A DNA stretch of 64,000 nucleotides. Origin: Corella eumyota. Taxonomy: Eukaryota; Chordata; Ascidiacea; Phlebobranchia; Corellidae. Below, piece after piece: positions 1 through 10,951 of this stretch. How positions within the stretch are numbered: the first letter of the stretch is position 1; every line of letters begins with the position of its first letter. The stretch spans positions 12,361,671-12,425,670 of the forward strand of contig OY720101.1 of the NCBI GenBank assembly GCA_963082875.1. The letters are read 5' to 3'. The translations under genes and the position numbers were made by a program. The notes beneath the pieces were generated by a model. The model was not told the origin of the DNA. It was given only the letters and a program-made list of their open reading frames with translations, and ran no database searches.

Positions 1-1358
1 TTACATAAGAATTAAAGCTGTTATAAAACCATTTTTTGCTGTTTGTTTAAGCCATTTACAAAAAATTACTCCAAACAAAACAACATTTACTTTATTTTTA
101 CTTAAAGTTTAATTAAATATAAACAAGGTCATTTAACAAAATATAGTCACCAAACCATATTTACACAAATTTTAGAGCAATTGCAATAACAAATTTATTT
201 ACGCGCAGGGTTTTGCCATATTTATACTTTATTGTGTTCGACAAGAAAATGTGAGAAATTTATGGTTTAAGCCAGTGCGACAGCAATACAGAAAAACATT
301 CAAGTTCTTAAGGGAAAAGCAAGCAGTTCGCCGATTTACCAACGACACGCAGGTCAATATAAAACTTGGATTGCTTTTGGTTTAGTATTGTTTGTTTTGT
401 TTAGTGACCTTTTTAAATACAGCTGGAATTTATTTAAGTGACCTATAGCTTTAATCGGCTGTCACCCTTTTCCCGACGTAAGAGAGTAAACCTTTTCCAA
501 ACGTAAGAGTGATTTTAGATTAACACTGGCCCAGCTGCATTTGGCTACTAGTTTAAATGCTATAGATCTTGTCGCTCAATAAGACTTAAATTGCGTTTGT
601 TTTCTAATAACATATAGTTTTTAATTTAAAGAAATGTCTAGCTAGCCTATAGGCCTAACCTTTAACTAATATCCTATGCAAGCTGTCCGAAAAGTTTGCA
701 AAAATGGTACCAAAGAAATTGTAATTTTAACTTTTATTTATAAGTTAACATCACGACATGAAAACACATACATTCTAATATAACAACCTACCCTAAACAC
801 ACAAACGTTTTTAAAAACAGGCACACTTTAGGCTAGCTAAGGGAAGTAATTAGTGACTATTTTAAGTTGTAATTAACAAAAGTATTGTCCGGGTTGCAGA
901 TGCTCTATAAGAACCAGTCGCTACATGCAAAATCAAAACAACCGAAAATGTAAAATTAAACCCCAATAATCCAAAAAAAAACGGTTGTTTGTCACAATTT
1001 TGAACTCAAATTCGTGGTTTCTGTCACCTGGCCCTTATTCCCTTTGATTTCCTTTCGTCTGCAAACTATATTTAACATTTATGAATCACTTTCAAGTAAA
1101 GTTATTGGAGTTTATTTCCGTTTAAGGGCGTGAACCGAACAACTAGGTATTAGTTCTAGGGTTAATTCAAAGTTTAAATTACAGATTGCAATTCGTCTTT
1201 TAAGTTCAATTCGTGTAATATAGCGTAACATGACATAGTACATTTAATCTAAAGATATAACGAAGTTATATTACGATATCTAACTAAAAAAATCGTCTGT
1301 ATTAATAAAATAAAGCTCATTAAGCAACTGTTTGACTGAATTTATTCATAACTTACAG
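1..1358. other. No supportable coding exon; probably intron or upstream DNA of the Pro-rich gene
   Basis: AT-rich DNA with only short ORFs. Because the exon at 1359 has a good 3' splice site (ttacag), at least part of this stretch should be an intron of the downstream plus-strand gene, but I could not identify an earlier exon. Confidence 0.4.
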
Positions 1359-2469
1359 GAAAAACAAACTAGCGAACGAGTTTTAAGCAAATTATCGTTG
1401 GACTCTGTAAAAACAACGCCATTATCTTCACCAGCAAAGGTTGGTAATTTATAATTAAAAAAATATTGGTGTGTATCTTTAACATTTAAACTAAAATAGT
1501 TTGTTATTACAATTTCTTAATACCCCTTTTAATAAAGTAATAATTAATTTACTTTAGGTGGCCCCACTGAAGAAAAACACGCCCAAAAATTCACCTCTAC
1601 GACAGAACCCACCACCTTTACCGACCCCTCCTAGTCAAAAACCCTCTCCTCTGGTTACCAATGGTAACTATACACCCTCTCCCCTCGTTACCAGTAGTAA
1701 CCGCACACCATCTCCATTGGTTGCCAAAAGTAACCATATAACCTCCCCTCTAGTTACCAGTAGCAACCACATACCATCCCCATTAGTTGCCAGCAATACC
1801 CATACATTGTCCCCTGAAGTTGCCAGTAGCAACCACACACCATCCCCATTGGTTGTCAGCAGTAACCATAAACCACAAGCTTTAAATACCGAAACGGATC
1901 AGCAGCTTATTTCTAATAGTCCAACAAAACCACTAACCCTACCATTAAAACAACCATATCGCAGCAACCAAATACCATCTCCAAGTAACCAAACACTACC
2001 AAAAATTCCATTTTCTAGTAATCAACTACCTACAATAAATAAAACACCATCACCACTAGTTACTAAAAAACAACCATTCTTAAACAAAGAACCATTTTTA
2101 GTGGCAAAATCCAACCAAACTCCAGCTAAGCAACCATCTCCACCACCTTACCATCAAAATAAAAATCCCCCTTTTTTGAAGAAAAAGACCACACAATCAC
2201 CATTTACTGATATACAACAAAGTTTTAATGCACCAAATATTGAACCATTTCCAGTATTAAAGCCGGTCAACCAAACACCATTAAAACCTAAACAACCAGA
2301 AACAAAACCATTTGCAATTTTAAAACCAACCCATAATACACCAATGCCATCTACATTTAAAAAAGCACCAGTTCCATTGCCAGCTCAAACACCAACAAAT
2401 ACCAATATTTTTCTACCAAATGGGAACCGAAAAATGTTTCTGCCAAGCAAAAAACCAACAAATATTTAA
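1359..2469 (+). CDS. 3' part of a gene for a Pro/Thr/Asn-rich repetitive protein (two last exons)
   Basis: Two exons are supported: 1359-1439 (27 codons, after ttacag, donor AAG|gttggt) and the terminal exon 1558-2469 (after actttag, phase 0). The terminal exon begins with a valine GTG codon inside the protein, not a start. It encodes about 303 residues of low-complexity sequence rich in Pro, Thr, Asn, Lys and Ser. The first third has about seven tandem 11-12-residue units built on PSPLV followed by a Ser/Asn-rich spacer such as TSSNH. Later parts have looser NQTP and KQP motifs and end FLPSKKPTNI-stop. SP/TP sites and PxxP motifs suggest a disordered scaffold or SH3 ligand, but that is inference. 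I do not recognise the family. The 5' end of the gene lies outside or unseen in the first 1.3 kb. Confidence 0.75.
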
Positions 2470-3359
2470 GAAAAAAAACAACAAATTTTAAAGAAAAACC
2501 CCTAAACAATTATTTTAGCATTGCTTTGTAAAATGTTTCTATTTATGAGTTATTCTAAATGCCAAGTTTGCAAAAGAACATTACTACCAGTGTTGTATAT
2601 AAATAGTTTTAAAGATCTTTTTTTTTATGACCATTACTTTGATCTTCATAAAACACTTTTTATAATTTATTGGGTTTAACTGAATAGGTTATATTTAATC
2701 TTTGTATATATTTGTTATTAATGTTTTTCATTTTTACAAAATATTGCATTATTTATGTGTCCATAATAAAATTAATAACAAAATTTGTTTTAGAAACTAT
2801 ATCACAAACCGAAAAAAACCCTGTAAATATTATTTTGAACAACTCACTGGCTATAAATATGTTAAAAATTATATTTTTTTTTAATTTGTAAAACAAAAGA
2901 AGACTTATGCACTAAAACCCAATATTTAACAAACTAAACATAACAGTAAGCAAAAAGTAAAAATAATAAACAACTATTAAAAAAAGACAGTTTGAGCAAG
3001 TTTTTTTTATTAAAATAAAATTTAAAAACATCAATTGAGAAAGATTTTATTTAACTTTAATTAAAAAAATAAGTTGGTTGTTAGTTGAAGGATTATAATA
3101 TAGTTGAAGAAGCTTTGCATAATATAGTTGAAGAAGCTTTGCATAATCCTCTTAAACCATCGAACCACGACAAGGTCACCAACATCTCGATGGAAAAATG
3201 TTTTTGTAAAAAAAAAAGATTTTACCAAATTGAAAAACTCAAAAAAATATAAAAAATTCTGAAAAAAAATGCAAGTTAAAGCTGTTGTACCACCTAAAAA
3301 CCTGCAAAACAACAAAATTATATTAGAAAGGCAAAATTTAAATTTTTAAACAAAAAAGT
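2470..3359. other. 3' UTR and convergent intergenic spacer
   Basis: Follows the stop at 2469. A canonical AATAAA at 2765-2770 is a plausible polyadenylation signal for the plus-strand Pro-rich gene. From about 2880 on, the DNA should hold the 3' UTR of the minus-strand gene ending at 3360. A 24-bp unit containing gttgaagaagctttgcat is directly repeated twice at about 3098-3145. No coding exon seen. Confidence 0.5.
2765..2770 (+). terminator. Putative poly(A) signal AATAAA of the Pro-rich gene
   Basis: Exact AATAAA about 300 nt past the plus-strand stop codon, and the first canonical hexamer that fits. Position inferred only from sequence. Confidence 0.4.
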
Positions 3360-4704
3360 TCAACCTAAAAAAATCTCGGAAACAGCTCGGAAACAGCAAA
3401 ACATCTTCTTCCACCAGCTCTTCTTCTTTTCTTTCTTCTGCGGAAAATCCTCCTAAAAACAAAATTTCATAGTTAATAAAAATTAGTAGTTTAGTATTTT
3501 TAGTTATAGAAATAGTTAAAACAAAAGTAGTGACACATACCAAGTTCAGCTTCCTTTCCTTCTGGGCCATCCTTGTCGTGTACTCCAAAGATCTCAAGTA
3601 GCACTCGTGCTTCAGATCCAGCCTCCTCCTCATCTCGATCCTCTCCAGCTCCTCCTCTGATGGTGGCCGGTACCATCCAGCGATCTGCATCCAGACTTTT
3701 CTTCTTCTTTCATCCCTGCAACAAAAAGAAAGTAAGTTGTTATTTAACTGGTCCATTTCACTTTCATCAACCACTCCAGACAAAACACCAGCAACACTAT
3801 CACCCAAACCAACCAAACCAGACACACCACCACTCAAATCATTCACACCAGGCACAACATCCACAACTTCCGGTAACTCCTCAATCAAGGCATTGTCCAA
3901 CAAAAGGCACACAGCATCCTCCTCAGCAATCTCCGTTAGTGCCTGACTCAAGAGGTTCTCAGTAAAGACAGCAACAGCGTCTTTCAACTCCATCTCCCCT
4001 GCAACTACTGTTAACGCCTTGCTTAAGGCACCTTTGACGAGTACAGACACAGCAATGTCCTCCAACTCTCGCCTAAATACCGCTACCGCGTCACTCAAGA
4101 GGTCCTTCACGAAGGCACCAGCAGTGCCCTCCACGTCCAATTCCCGAGCAACCCCCTCTACTGCTCCACACATCACTCCTCCCACCAACTCTCCCACTCT
4201 CTCCTCAACCTCACCACCCAACTCCGACACCACACCTCTCTCTACCCCCTCTCTCACCCTTTCCACAACTCTCTCCTCTCTCACACCCTCCTCCACTATT
4301 CCCTCTAACTTCCCAACACACTCCTCGATTTCCTGTAAAAAATAAACAAATTTTTGTTAAATATATTTCTGAAAAGGGCTTACACATATGTTCAATCTAT
4401 TTAAGGTCTGTTGTACCTTTTAACTGGGCCATATCCACCTAAAATATAATAACGCCAACTTGTTAGGCTTACAAATAAACTATACTAACTTTTTTAAGTT
4501 TCGCTTTTACAAACCGGGCGGACGGCGCTAATAGAGCTCTCTTTTTGTGTAAAATAGTAACTTAAGGGGCTAAAAGACTTATATATAAAAAACTAGAGGG
4601 TAGGCTTGGACTATTTACTTGTTTACCAGCCTAAGAATTACAAAAATGAGACTTACCCTCATGGAAACGAGAGAATACATCTCCTGGAACGACACTCTGC
4701 TCAT
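3360..4704 (-). CDS. Uncharacterised Glu/Val-rich helical protein with basic Cys-containing tail
   Basis: Three minus-strand exons join in phase 0. They are 4704-4657 (MSRVSFQEM..., donor AGG|gtaagt), 4332-3541 (264 codons, after tttacag, donor TTG|gtatgt) and 3452-3360 (31 codons with stop). That gives about 310 aa. An in-frame ATG at 4830 would add 42 N-terminal residues, so the start is uncertain. The large exon is strikingly rich in Glu, Val, Ala and Leu and looks helical. Internal near-repeats occur, such as DAVAVFRRELEDIAV and DAVAVFTENLLSQALTEIAE. Past a Val/Gly-rich stretch comes a charged helix (RDERRRKVWMQIAGW, then SEEELERIEMRRRLDLKHE). The last exon ends with KKSWWKKMFCCF, a basic/aromatic/double-Cys tail that could sit on membranes by S-acylation (inference). 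The repeated helices faintly recall the ENY2-binding part of GANP/MCM3AP, but I cannot support that assignment. Confidence 0.65.
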
Positions 4705-4830
4705 AATTTGCAATTTACTGAAAGCTTTTGATAATTTTTCAATAATTTGAAAACTTTGGACTCCTTTGAAAACGCGACTGAACTCGAAATTCAAAAAAGA
4801 TTTGTAAAAAATTTCTGAAAAAATTCGCAA

Positions 4831-5907
4831 ATTTCAGTTTCAGATTTACTTAGTTACGCATGGCAACCAATTTTATTTTTGTTGCGGAACAATGCAAAGT
4901 GACGCGTCATGATTTTAGAGAAATTTCATTGGTTTAAAGTTTTCGAATTGAATGTGATTGGCTGAAAATTTTTTTGTTTGTTGACAACCGAATTACGTCA
5001 ATCATAATGTCGTCATAGGAGTCTAGATATTTTATTATTATATTTTTATGTTAATATTTAATAAAATTGAATAGTTTTTCAATTGAATGTTGTTTAAAAT
5101 AATCTTTACACAAATTTTAACAAAGAATTCAAAGTTATTTTTTTTAAATTTGTAGTTATATACTTTTATTGTTAGTTTTACGGATATCGCATCTCATTAA
5201 AATTACTGTACTAACTTATGTCGTGTATTCATATATATATCATTGTAATGCAATAAATATGGTGTATTGTAAACTACAGGTGATCTAATATTTACCTTTA
5301 TATAGTTTAAATAACTTCTTAAAAAGCATGTCCTTTTCATAAGTAAAATAAAAACTATCTCATATTTTACATAAAAACAATACTATTGGTAAAGTGGTAA
5401 ATAAATAGCACACTTAACAAATCGAAACGTTTTTAAAGCAAAAACTAATTTAAAACTAATGTCAAACTACTGTCCATCTTAGGAAGGCAATACGAGAAAA
5501 AAAATGCCGGATTTTTTCTATAAATCCGCATTTCTGTATTTTATAATTACATTCCTTTAGGCTCCATATTTAAAGTTTAGTTGCTTTTTCGTTTTATTTT
5601 ATTTTAAAGCCCTTTTTTTATTGAACGTAATACAAATTTGTAACCTATAAAGTCATTTTATAAAAACTCTTAATTATTTTAAGGCAACGTTATTTTGCCG
5701 ATAAATAGTTCATTAAAATATAAATGCTCGCAAAAATAAAAAGCCATAACATACAAATAAATTCGTATAGGTCATTGTGCAGTCGATAATTAAACTCATT
5801 AAATCATGCAAAATTCTATTTTTGCTATAATGATTTAAAATAACAATCACAATGGAGTAGTCTTTGTGCTTCATCGTCTTGCTATATAGTTGTAGTACAA
5901 TATGTTA
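4831..5907. other. Intergenic spacer, no gene seen
   Basis: Contains the 5' flank of the minus-strand Glu/Val-rich gene (a slightly GC-richer patch at about 4850-5020) and, towards 5900, the 3' UTR of the next minus-strand gene. The rest is AT-rich with no splice-bounded ORF. Confidence 0.5.
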
Positions 5908-6991
5908 TCAGATACTATTTCGTTCATAGCACTGTGTTGAATTTTGGAGATTTTGCTTGTCAGATGTAATGTCAACTTTACTTAGCTCGTCTTTCAATCT
6001 GTTGTACAGCCTCGTGTTATCTTTCAGTAGATGACTAGTTATGATTGATAGCAGGCGACGCGCGCCATTCGCTGAGCCTAAAATTAATTGCAGTTTGCAT
6101 TTGTAAAAACCCAAATCAGTATAAATTGATTATTTTACTTTTGTGTGCATTCAAAAATTGTATATAACCTTAAGGTTTATTTAATATGTATTTAAATTAC
6201 AATTTTTTGAATTATAACTTACAAGCTCCTAATTAAACCAATTAATTAATTGACTATATTACTAACTTTAAATTGCATACCTGTGTTTAAAGTAAGATTA
6301 CAAAATGATGGACAATTGTTTAATTCCTTTAAATCATTTGTAAAAGACGCAGATGTATTATTGATGCAAGATACCAAAATTTTAAAACCTTAAAACAAGA
6401 AATGCTTAATTTTAGATAGTTAATTCTTTATCAATATAGGCTAGTTTTATATGAAAATTCTTACTTGGGTTATAATTTGAATTTTTTTCAGTATGCATAA
6501 ATTTATTTGTAATTAGCAATACCGTATCTGCCTTTCGAAATATATTTGGACTTATATTTTTTATATTTTGTAATGAATGACTAGCTTTCCAAAAGGTGAC
6601 CTAAAAAAAGTAAAACATTGTATTATAGTAAATCATTAATTAAAAATTAAAACCAATGTTTAGCAACTGTAAATATAGTACATACATTGTTTTGAGTATG
6701 TATTACTAACATAAGTGACTTGAACTTGTATGTTTTTAGCCTATTGCAATTAATTAATTTTAATAAATAATATTAAAACATAATAACAATTACCTTTGCT
6801 TCCATGCCATTTTTATTGCAAATAATTGTAAAGCATTCCAAAGTTGCAATATACTCCTTATTGCATGGGTTACCTAAACTTAGATTAATATTGTGAAACA
6901 ATTGTTTTACAGTTTTATTATCATTGCTAACTACAACTACGTTATAAGACTTAGGTTTGGGCTTGCTAAACGGCATTTTGCCATATGCCAA
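5908..6991 (-). CDS. Ras/Rab-like G-domain protein without nucleotide-binding motifs (predicted pseudo-GTPase), 203 aa
   Basis: Four minus-strand exons join in frame: 6991-6794 (66 codons, donor AAG|gtaatt), 6600-6465, 6388-6281 and 6077-5908 (stop TGA). Phases 0, 1 and 1 are consistent. The order of hydrophobic strands mimics a small GTPase. SYNVVVVSND takes the place of beta-1 and the P-loop. ECFTIICNKNGMEAKVTFWKAS matches beta-2/beta-3, where Rabs have W-D-T-A-G. FRKADTVLLITN matches the '(Y)RGADAVLLVYD' strand, FKILVSCINN sits where NKxD is expected, and GSANGARRLLSIITSHLL matches the SAK-type G5 box and last helix. The glycines and lysine of G1 (GxxxxGK[ST]), the DxxG of G3 and NKxD of G4 are absent, so GTP binding is not expected. 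There is no C-terminal prenylation Cys. A second Met at residue 6 could be the true start. Family assignment is by fold pattern only; I could not name a specific Rab-like orthologue. Confidence 0.6.
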
Positions 6992-7386
6992 GGTTGCGTT
7001 ATAGGATAACTATATAATTTTACGATGTTACTTATGAATGTTTTGTGCAAGTTACATTATTTTAAGATTGAACACAAAAGTAATAAAAATAAAAAAAAAT
7101 TTAATCTATTCTTTTATTTTTTTAACATAAAATTTTGAAAATGATTATAAAAACTTAAATTGACTTTTAAACAAATATTTTTTAGTTTTTTTGTAAATTT
7201 AGATTAAATATAGCTAATTTGCTTTAAATATCTCATTTTTATTATTTTATATATTATAAAACATATATTTTTAAAATATTTCAAAAAAATGAAAAACGAT
7301 GTTTATTTTTTCCAACAAAGTAAAAATATTCACCCGCGTGGTGGCGTTGGTGAGTAGCGAGCCCACCAACTTTTCCCGCGAGACCA

Positions 7387-7398
7387 GGTCACGTGACC
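7387..7398. promoter_or_regulatory. Palindromic E-box GGTCACGTGACC
   Basis: Perfect 12-bp palindrome containing the GTCACGTGAC core, which matches the bHLH-Zip (USF/MITF/TFEB, 'CLEAR') consensus. It lies in a locally GC-richer patch about 400 bp upstream of the minus-strand pseudo-GTPase start. Function is inferred from the motif alone. Confidence 0.4.
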
Positions 7399-10300
7399 TC
7401 CACCGAGAGAACAAAGAGACCTCTTGACGCCGATTGAGATATCTCAAAAAGGGTTTACACTTGACGCTGTCGCATTTTCAACTTATCGATCTTTAAAACT
7501 GCTATGTTTTAGTATGTAGAAAATAAAATAAAAATTCTGAGCTTTTTTTGGAACACCAAAGGACCATTTATTTATAAACAAATTTACGTAAAAAACACCA
7601 ATTGGATGGTATATTGCTTGTAATTTAGACGCAATCAAATCTTTTAAGCCATAACTTATAAAAATACTGAAACCAAATTCAACATCAAAGCAGCATTTTA
7701 AGCCGAATTTATTTACAAGCACATTTCAAGTCTTGTTTACTTTATCATTTGTATGACAAATATAGACATATAAATAACACGGACTATTCTATATTTGGAA
7801 TAAAGTTAAAAGATATTCAAAAAGTGGCGGTTAAAATCCTCTTTCCGTTCTTTTGTGCTTAGTTTCATAACATTTTGTAGGGAACTAAAACAGGAACAAA
7901 TTGTTTTTACACATTTAAAATATTTAAACAGATAGCAAATGACGATTTTATTAACGTTAAATTTTGACGGTTAAGTTTAGTTTAGCCACCACCTGCTTTT
8001 TCAATAACTCAAATAGTTCATTAAATTTTCGTTTCTCTATTACTTCTGGTTATGTGAAAATAACAACAGAAAGTGTAGCGAACCATAACATAACAAACAC
8101 ATCATACCTTTGGCAGTTAATATGCTCACCTTTCTTTTCGAGGCCGTTTTTATTCAAAATTCAATTTTTTAAACAACAATTTCGTTTTATTATTGACATA
8201 TATATATTTAGTTTCGATCTTTATATTAAACTGAAATGATAATCAATACAAAGAAGGTTAAACACAAAAATAAACAAGAGTTAAACTGATGTACCGGTAA
8301 AGAAAAAGCAAAGAGTAAACAGTCTTTTACAATGCCCTTAAACAAACAGAGTTATTTCTGGAAAAAGGAGACTATGTTATCATTTTGTTAAACACACACT
8401 TATAAACGACATGCTTATAAAACCAATCTTCGAGATAAAGTAATGTTTACTAAACCATATCATCTTGCTGCACTTTACTTAGCTAAGGTCCGCCTTACAG
8501 CTGCCCGTTTCTCAGTGGAATTAAAACTTTCAGGCCAAATTTTTTTCTCTTTTTTCGCACAACCACATTTGCTAGAATAGAGTTGGTTATGAATACTAAT
8601 TCCAGCTGCCTATAAACGGCACAACACGAGCTTTTCTACGAAATATAAAGTAACATCAAAGGATTTCCAATATGGTTGTAATACCGAAAGTTCTATATAT
8701 AATCGTATTGACCAGATGATATTTACGATTTAATTTTTTTAAGTTATATTTTGAAAATAAAAACGGCCTCTGGTTATTTATACATCGAAAAACAGCTCCC
8801 TTTATTTAGTTTACAGCTATTATACAACCGAAAGATTGCGACACTGTGGTTTAATTCCCACTGCTGGCGCCAAATTCAGTTGATCGGTTAATAGACCAAC
8901 AAAAAACTCGTTTATTGATACATAACATACCTCATACCAATAGACACACATTTTTATATAGTTACAAACGTTCATTATATGGTAAAGTGTCAGACAAAAT
9001 CGTTTAGATGCCGGACAAGATAAACAACTACAATTGAGCTGCAAAGACATATGGTATGTCTGTATTTTGAAATTCGATAACCACCAAACGTATGCCGCTT
9101 AGGTTGAAATCATAGACAACATTAATAATGTATTTAGGCCGATATTGTCTACATCTACTGGTTATGCTTGGGGCAGTTGTGTTATAATTATGGGCGTTTA
9201 ATTTTTTTTTTGATTTTAATCACTCTTTTCAATTAAATCTATTTTTAAACACTAGAAAATATAAGAAGATTAATTAGAGTTCTATTAGAACCGCGATCGG
9301 GTAGCAAAAACAAAAACGCAGATCTCTAAGCCTCTAAATAAGAATTAATAATAATATCATAGCACCGCATTCTAAAATAACCTATTACAACTCTATTTAA
9401 AAACTAATTGCGACGACAATTTTACGTGTTTACTAATTCAGGAAAGTATATTTATTTTTTCACATCATTTGGCAAAGAAATACAAAAAAAAGCACCGCGG
9501 TAAGTTTAATTGACACCACTTAATTCTCCCAATTAGAGAAATAGACGCGGTCGGGTATAATTATTATTAATCAGCAGCCTTAATTGGGCCAGCCTAAACG
9601 ATGTCGCACCTATATCAGACATATATAATCTGAGTGTTTATTGAAATATATCCGTTATGTTAATGATGGATCCATTTAACTAAAGTTATGTATTTTTTGA
9701 TTCTTTTAAAGAAATACACTATGGCAAGCAATTTTGCTTGTATTTAAAACTTTTTCATCGACTTTTGGTGTTGTAAACGAGCTGTTAAACGTAAAATCCG
9801 GTATGCAGTTTAAATTAAATGTAAACTTCCTAAACAGGGTAGGTTTCAATTCAGTTCACTCCGGATACACGAAAATTGACACTGCTCTGTACATGTTAAC
9901 AACGCCGTTCAGTCTGTTATAAATCTCGTTCAACAGTTCGCGACTTCACGGTTATGATTATCCGGCATTAGCGGGTACGAATTAAGAGGTACGAAATCGT
10001 CCGAGGCCGAAGCGCGGTTTCCTATGTCGTTTGCTTATCTTGAAATTAGCCATCAAGTCGTATTCAAGTCAAAACCGCGAGATATAATGCATCACTGCAC
10101 AGCTATATTCTTTATTTTACTAAGGTTAAGCCACATTTAATTGTGTAGCCTCTACTTTTACACTTGCTTATAATTGCAGCCTATAATACCGCAATACGCT
10201 AGACGCTTAGACGTACAATGATAGATAGGCTATAATCAACGTTAAAATTAACATTTAAATGAGCAGGAGAAATTGTATTACAATTACATGTACCGGTGGT

Positions 10301-10939
10301 GTATTGATTTCTGTTTCTCGTGACGTCATGGCTGTTAATCACACCATAATAAATGACTGTTTTGTAGGCTGACAAAAGCTAAAAAAAGAGTAACAATGCA
10401 TTAGTTAATTGGAAAACAGTCCCGTTTTGTCGTGCTACCTAATCAAAGAAAAAATTCACTCATTGTGAGATATTAGATTACTGAATTGTCCACTTAAAAT
10501 TGCCTTTATCTTCTGTGTAAAAGGAAAGTATATAGGGTTACTAAATAAGGCATTGGCGAGCGACGTTTTAAAAAATAAATAAACTCGTCTGGTTGAAATG
10601 ACCCTTTATTATGGCCTTGTCGTTTAAACCACTTATACTAAACAAGAAATAACATAAACACATATTTTTATATGTTTCGTAAATCGGTTTATGCAAAAGG
10701 TACCCAAGATTTTTATGATAATCCTATAAAATGGTTTGTAAAACTGTTTAATTTTTTACCCCACCCAGTTCTATAGGATTATTATCAATATTATTTAAAC
10801 CCTGTAAATTTCAAGGCGCCAAAGGTAATGTGGACTGAATAGGCTTGTTTAATTATCTAGTAATTTTGTCACGACTCCAGGAAGTTATTAACATTATCAT
10901 AGCAATATTATCTTTGTTAATTCAAATTCAGTAAATGGC

Positions 10940-10951
10940 GGTCACGTGACC
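10940..10951. promoter_or_regulatory. Palindromic E-box GGTCACGTGACC (second copy)
   Basis: Identical 12-bp palindrome to the one at 7387, in otherwise AT-rich non-coding DNA. Candidate bHLH-Zip site. Confidence 0.35.

Noticed and set aside
3745-3790. Short intron inside the 792-nt exon (acceptor-like CTTTTTGTTGCAG on the minus strand)
   Set aside because: The exon length without an intron is an exact multiple of three and stays open throughout, and the best donor would change phase. Kept as coding, though cDNA could overturn this.
3573-4345. Plus-strand ORFs rich in Ser, Thr and Pro
   Set aside because: They are the antisense of the long Glu/Val-rich minus-strand exon. The minus-strand frame has matching splice sites and phases, the plus-strand frames do not.
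4417-4438. 22-nt micro-exon between the first two exons of the Glu/Val-rich gene
   Set aside because: It has AG and GT flanks, but including it would break the frame of the 792-nt exon; direct joining keeps phase 0.
7483-7722. 79-codon minus-strand ORF
   Set aside because: AT-rich, no splice partners, no recognisable domain; a chance ORF.
8820-9050. 76-codon minus-strand ORF
   Set aside because: Part of it covers a decayed B-box-like SINE fragment (plus strand GTGGTTTAATTCCCACTGCT); no coding support.
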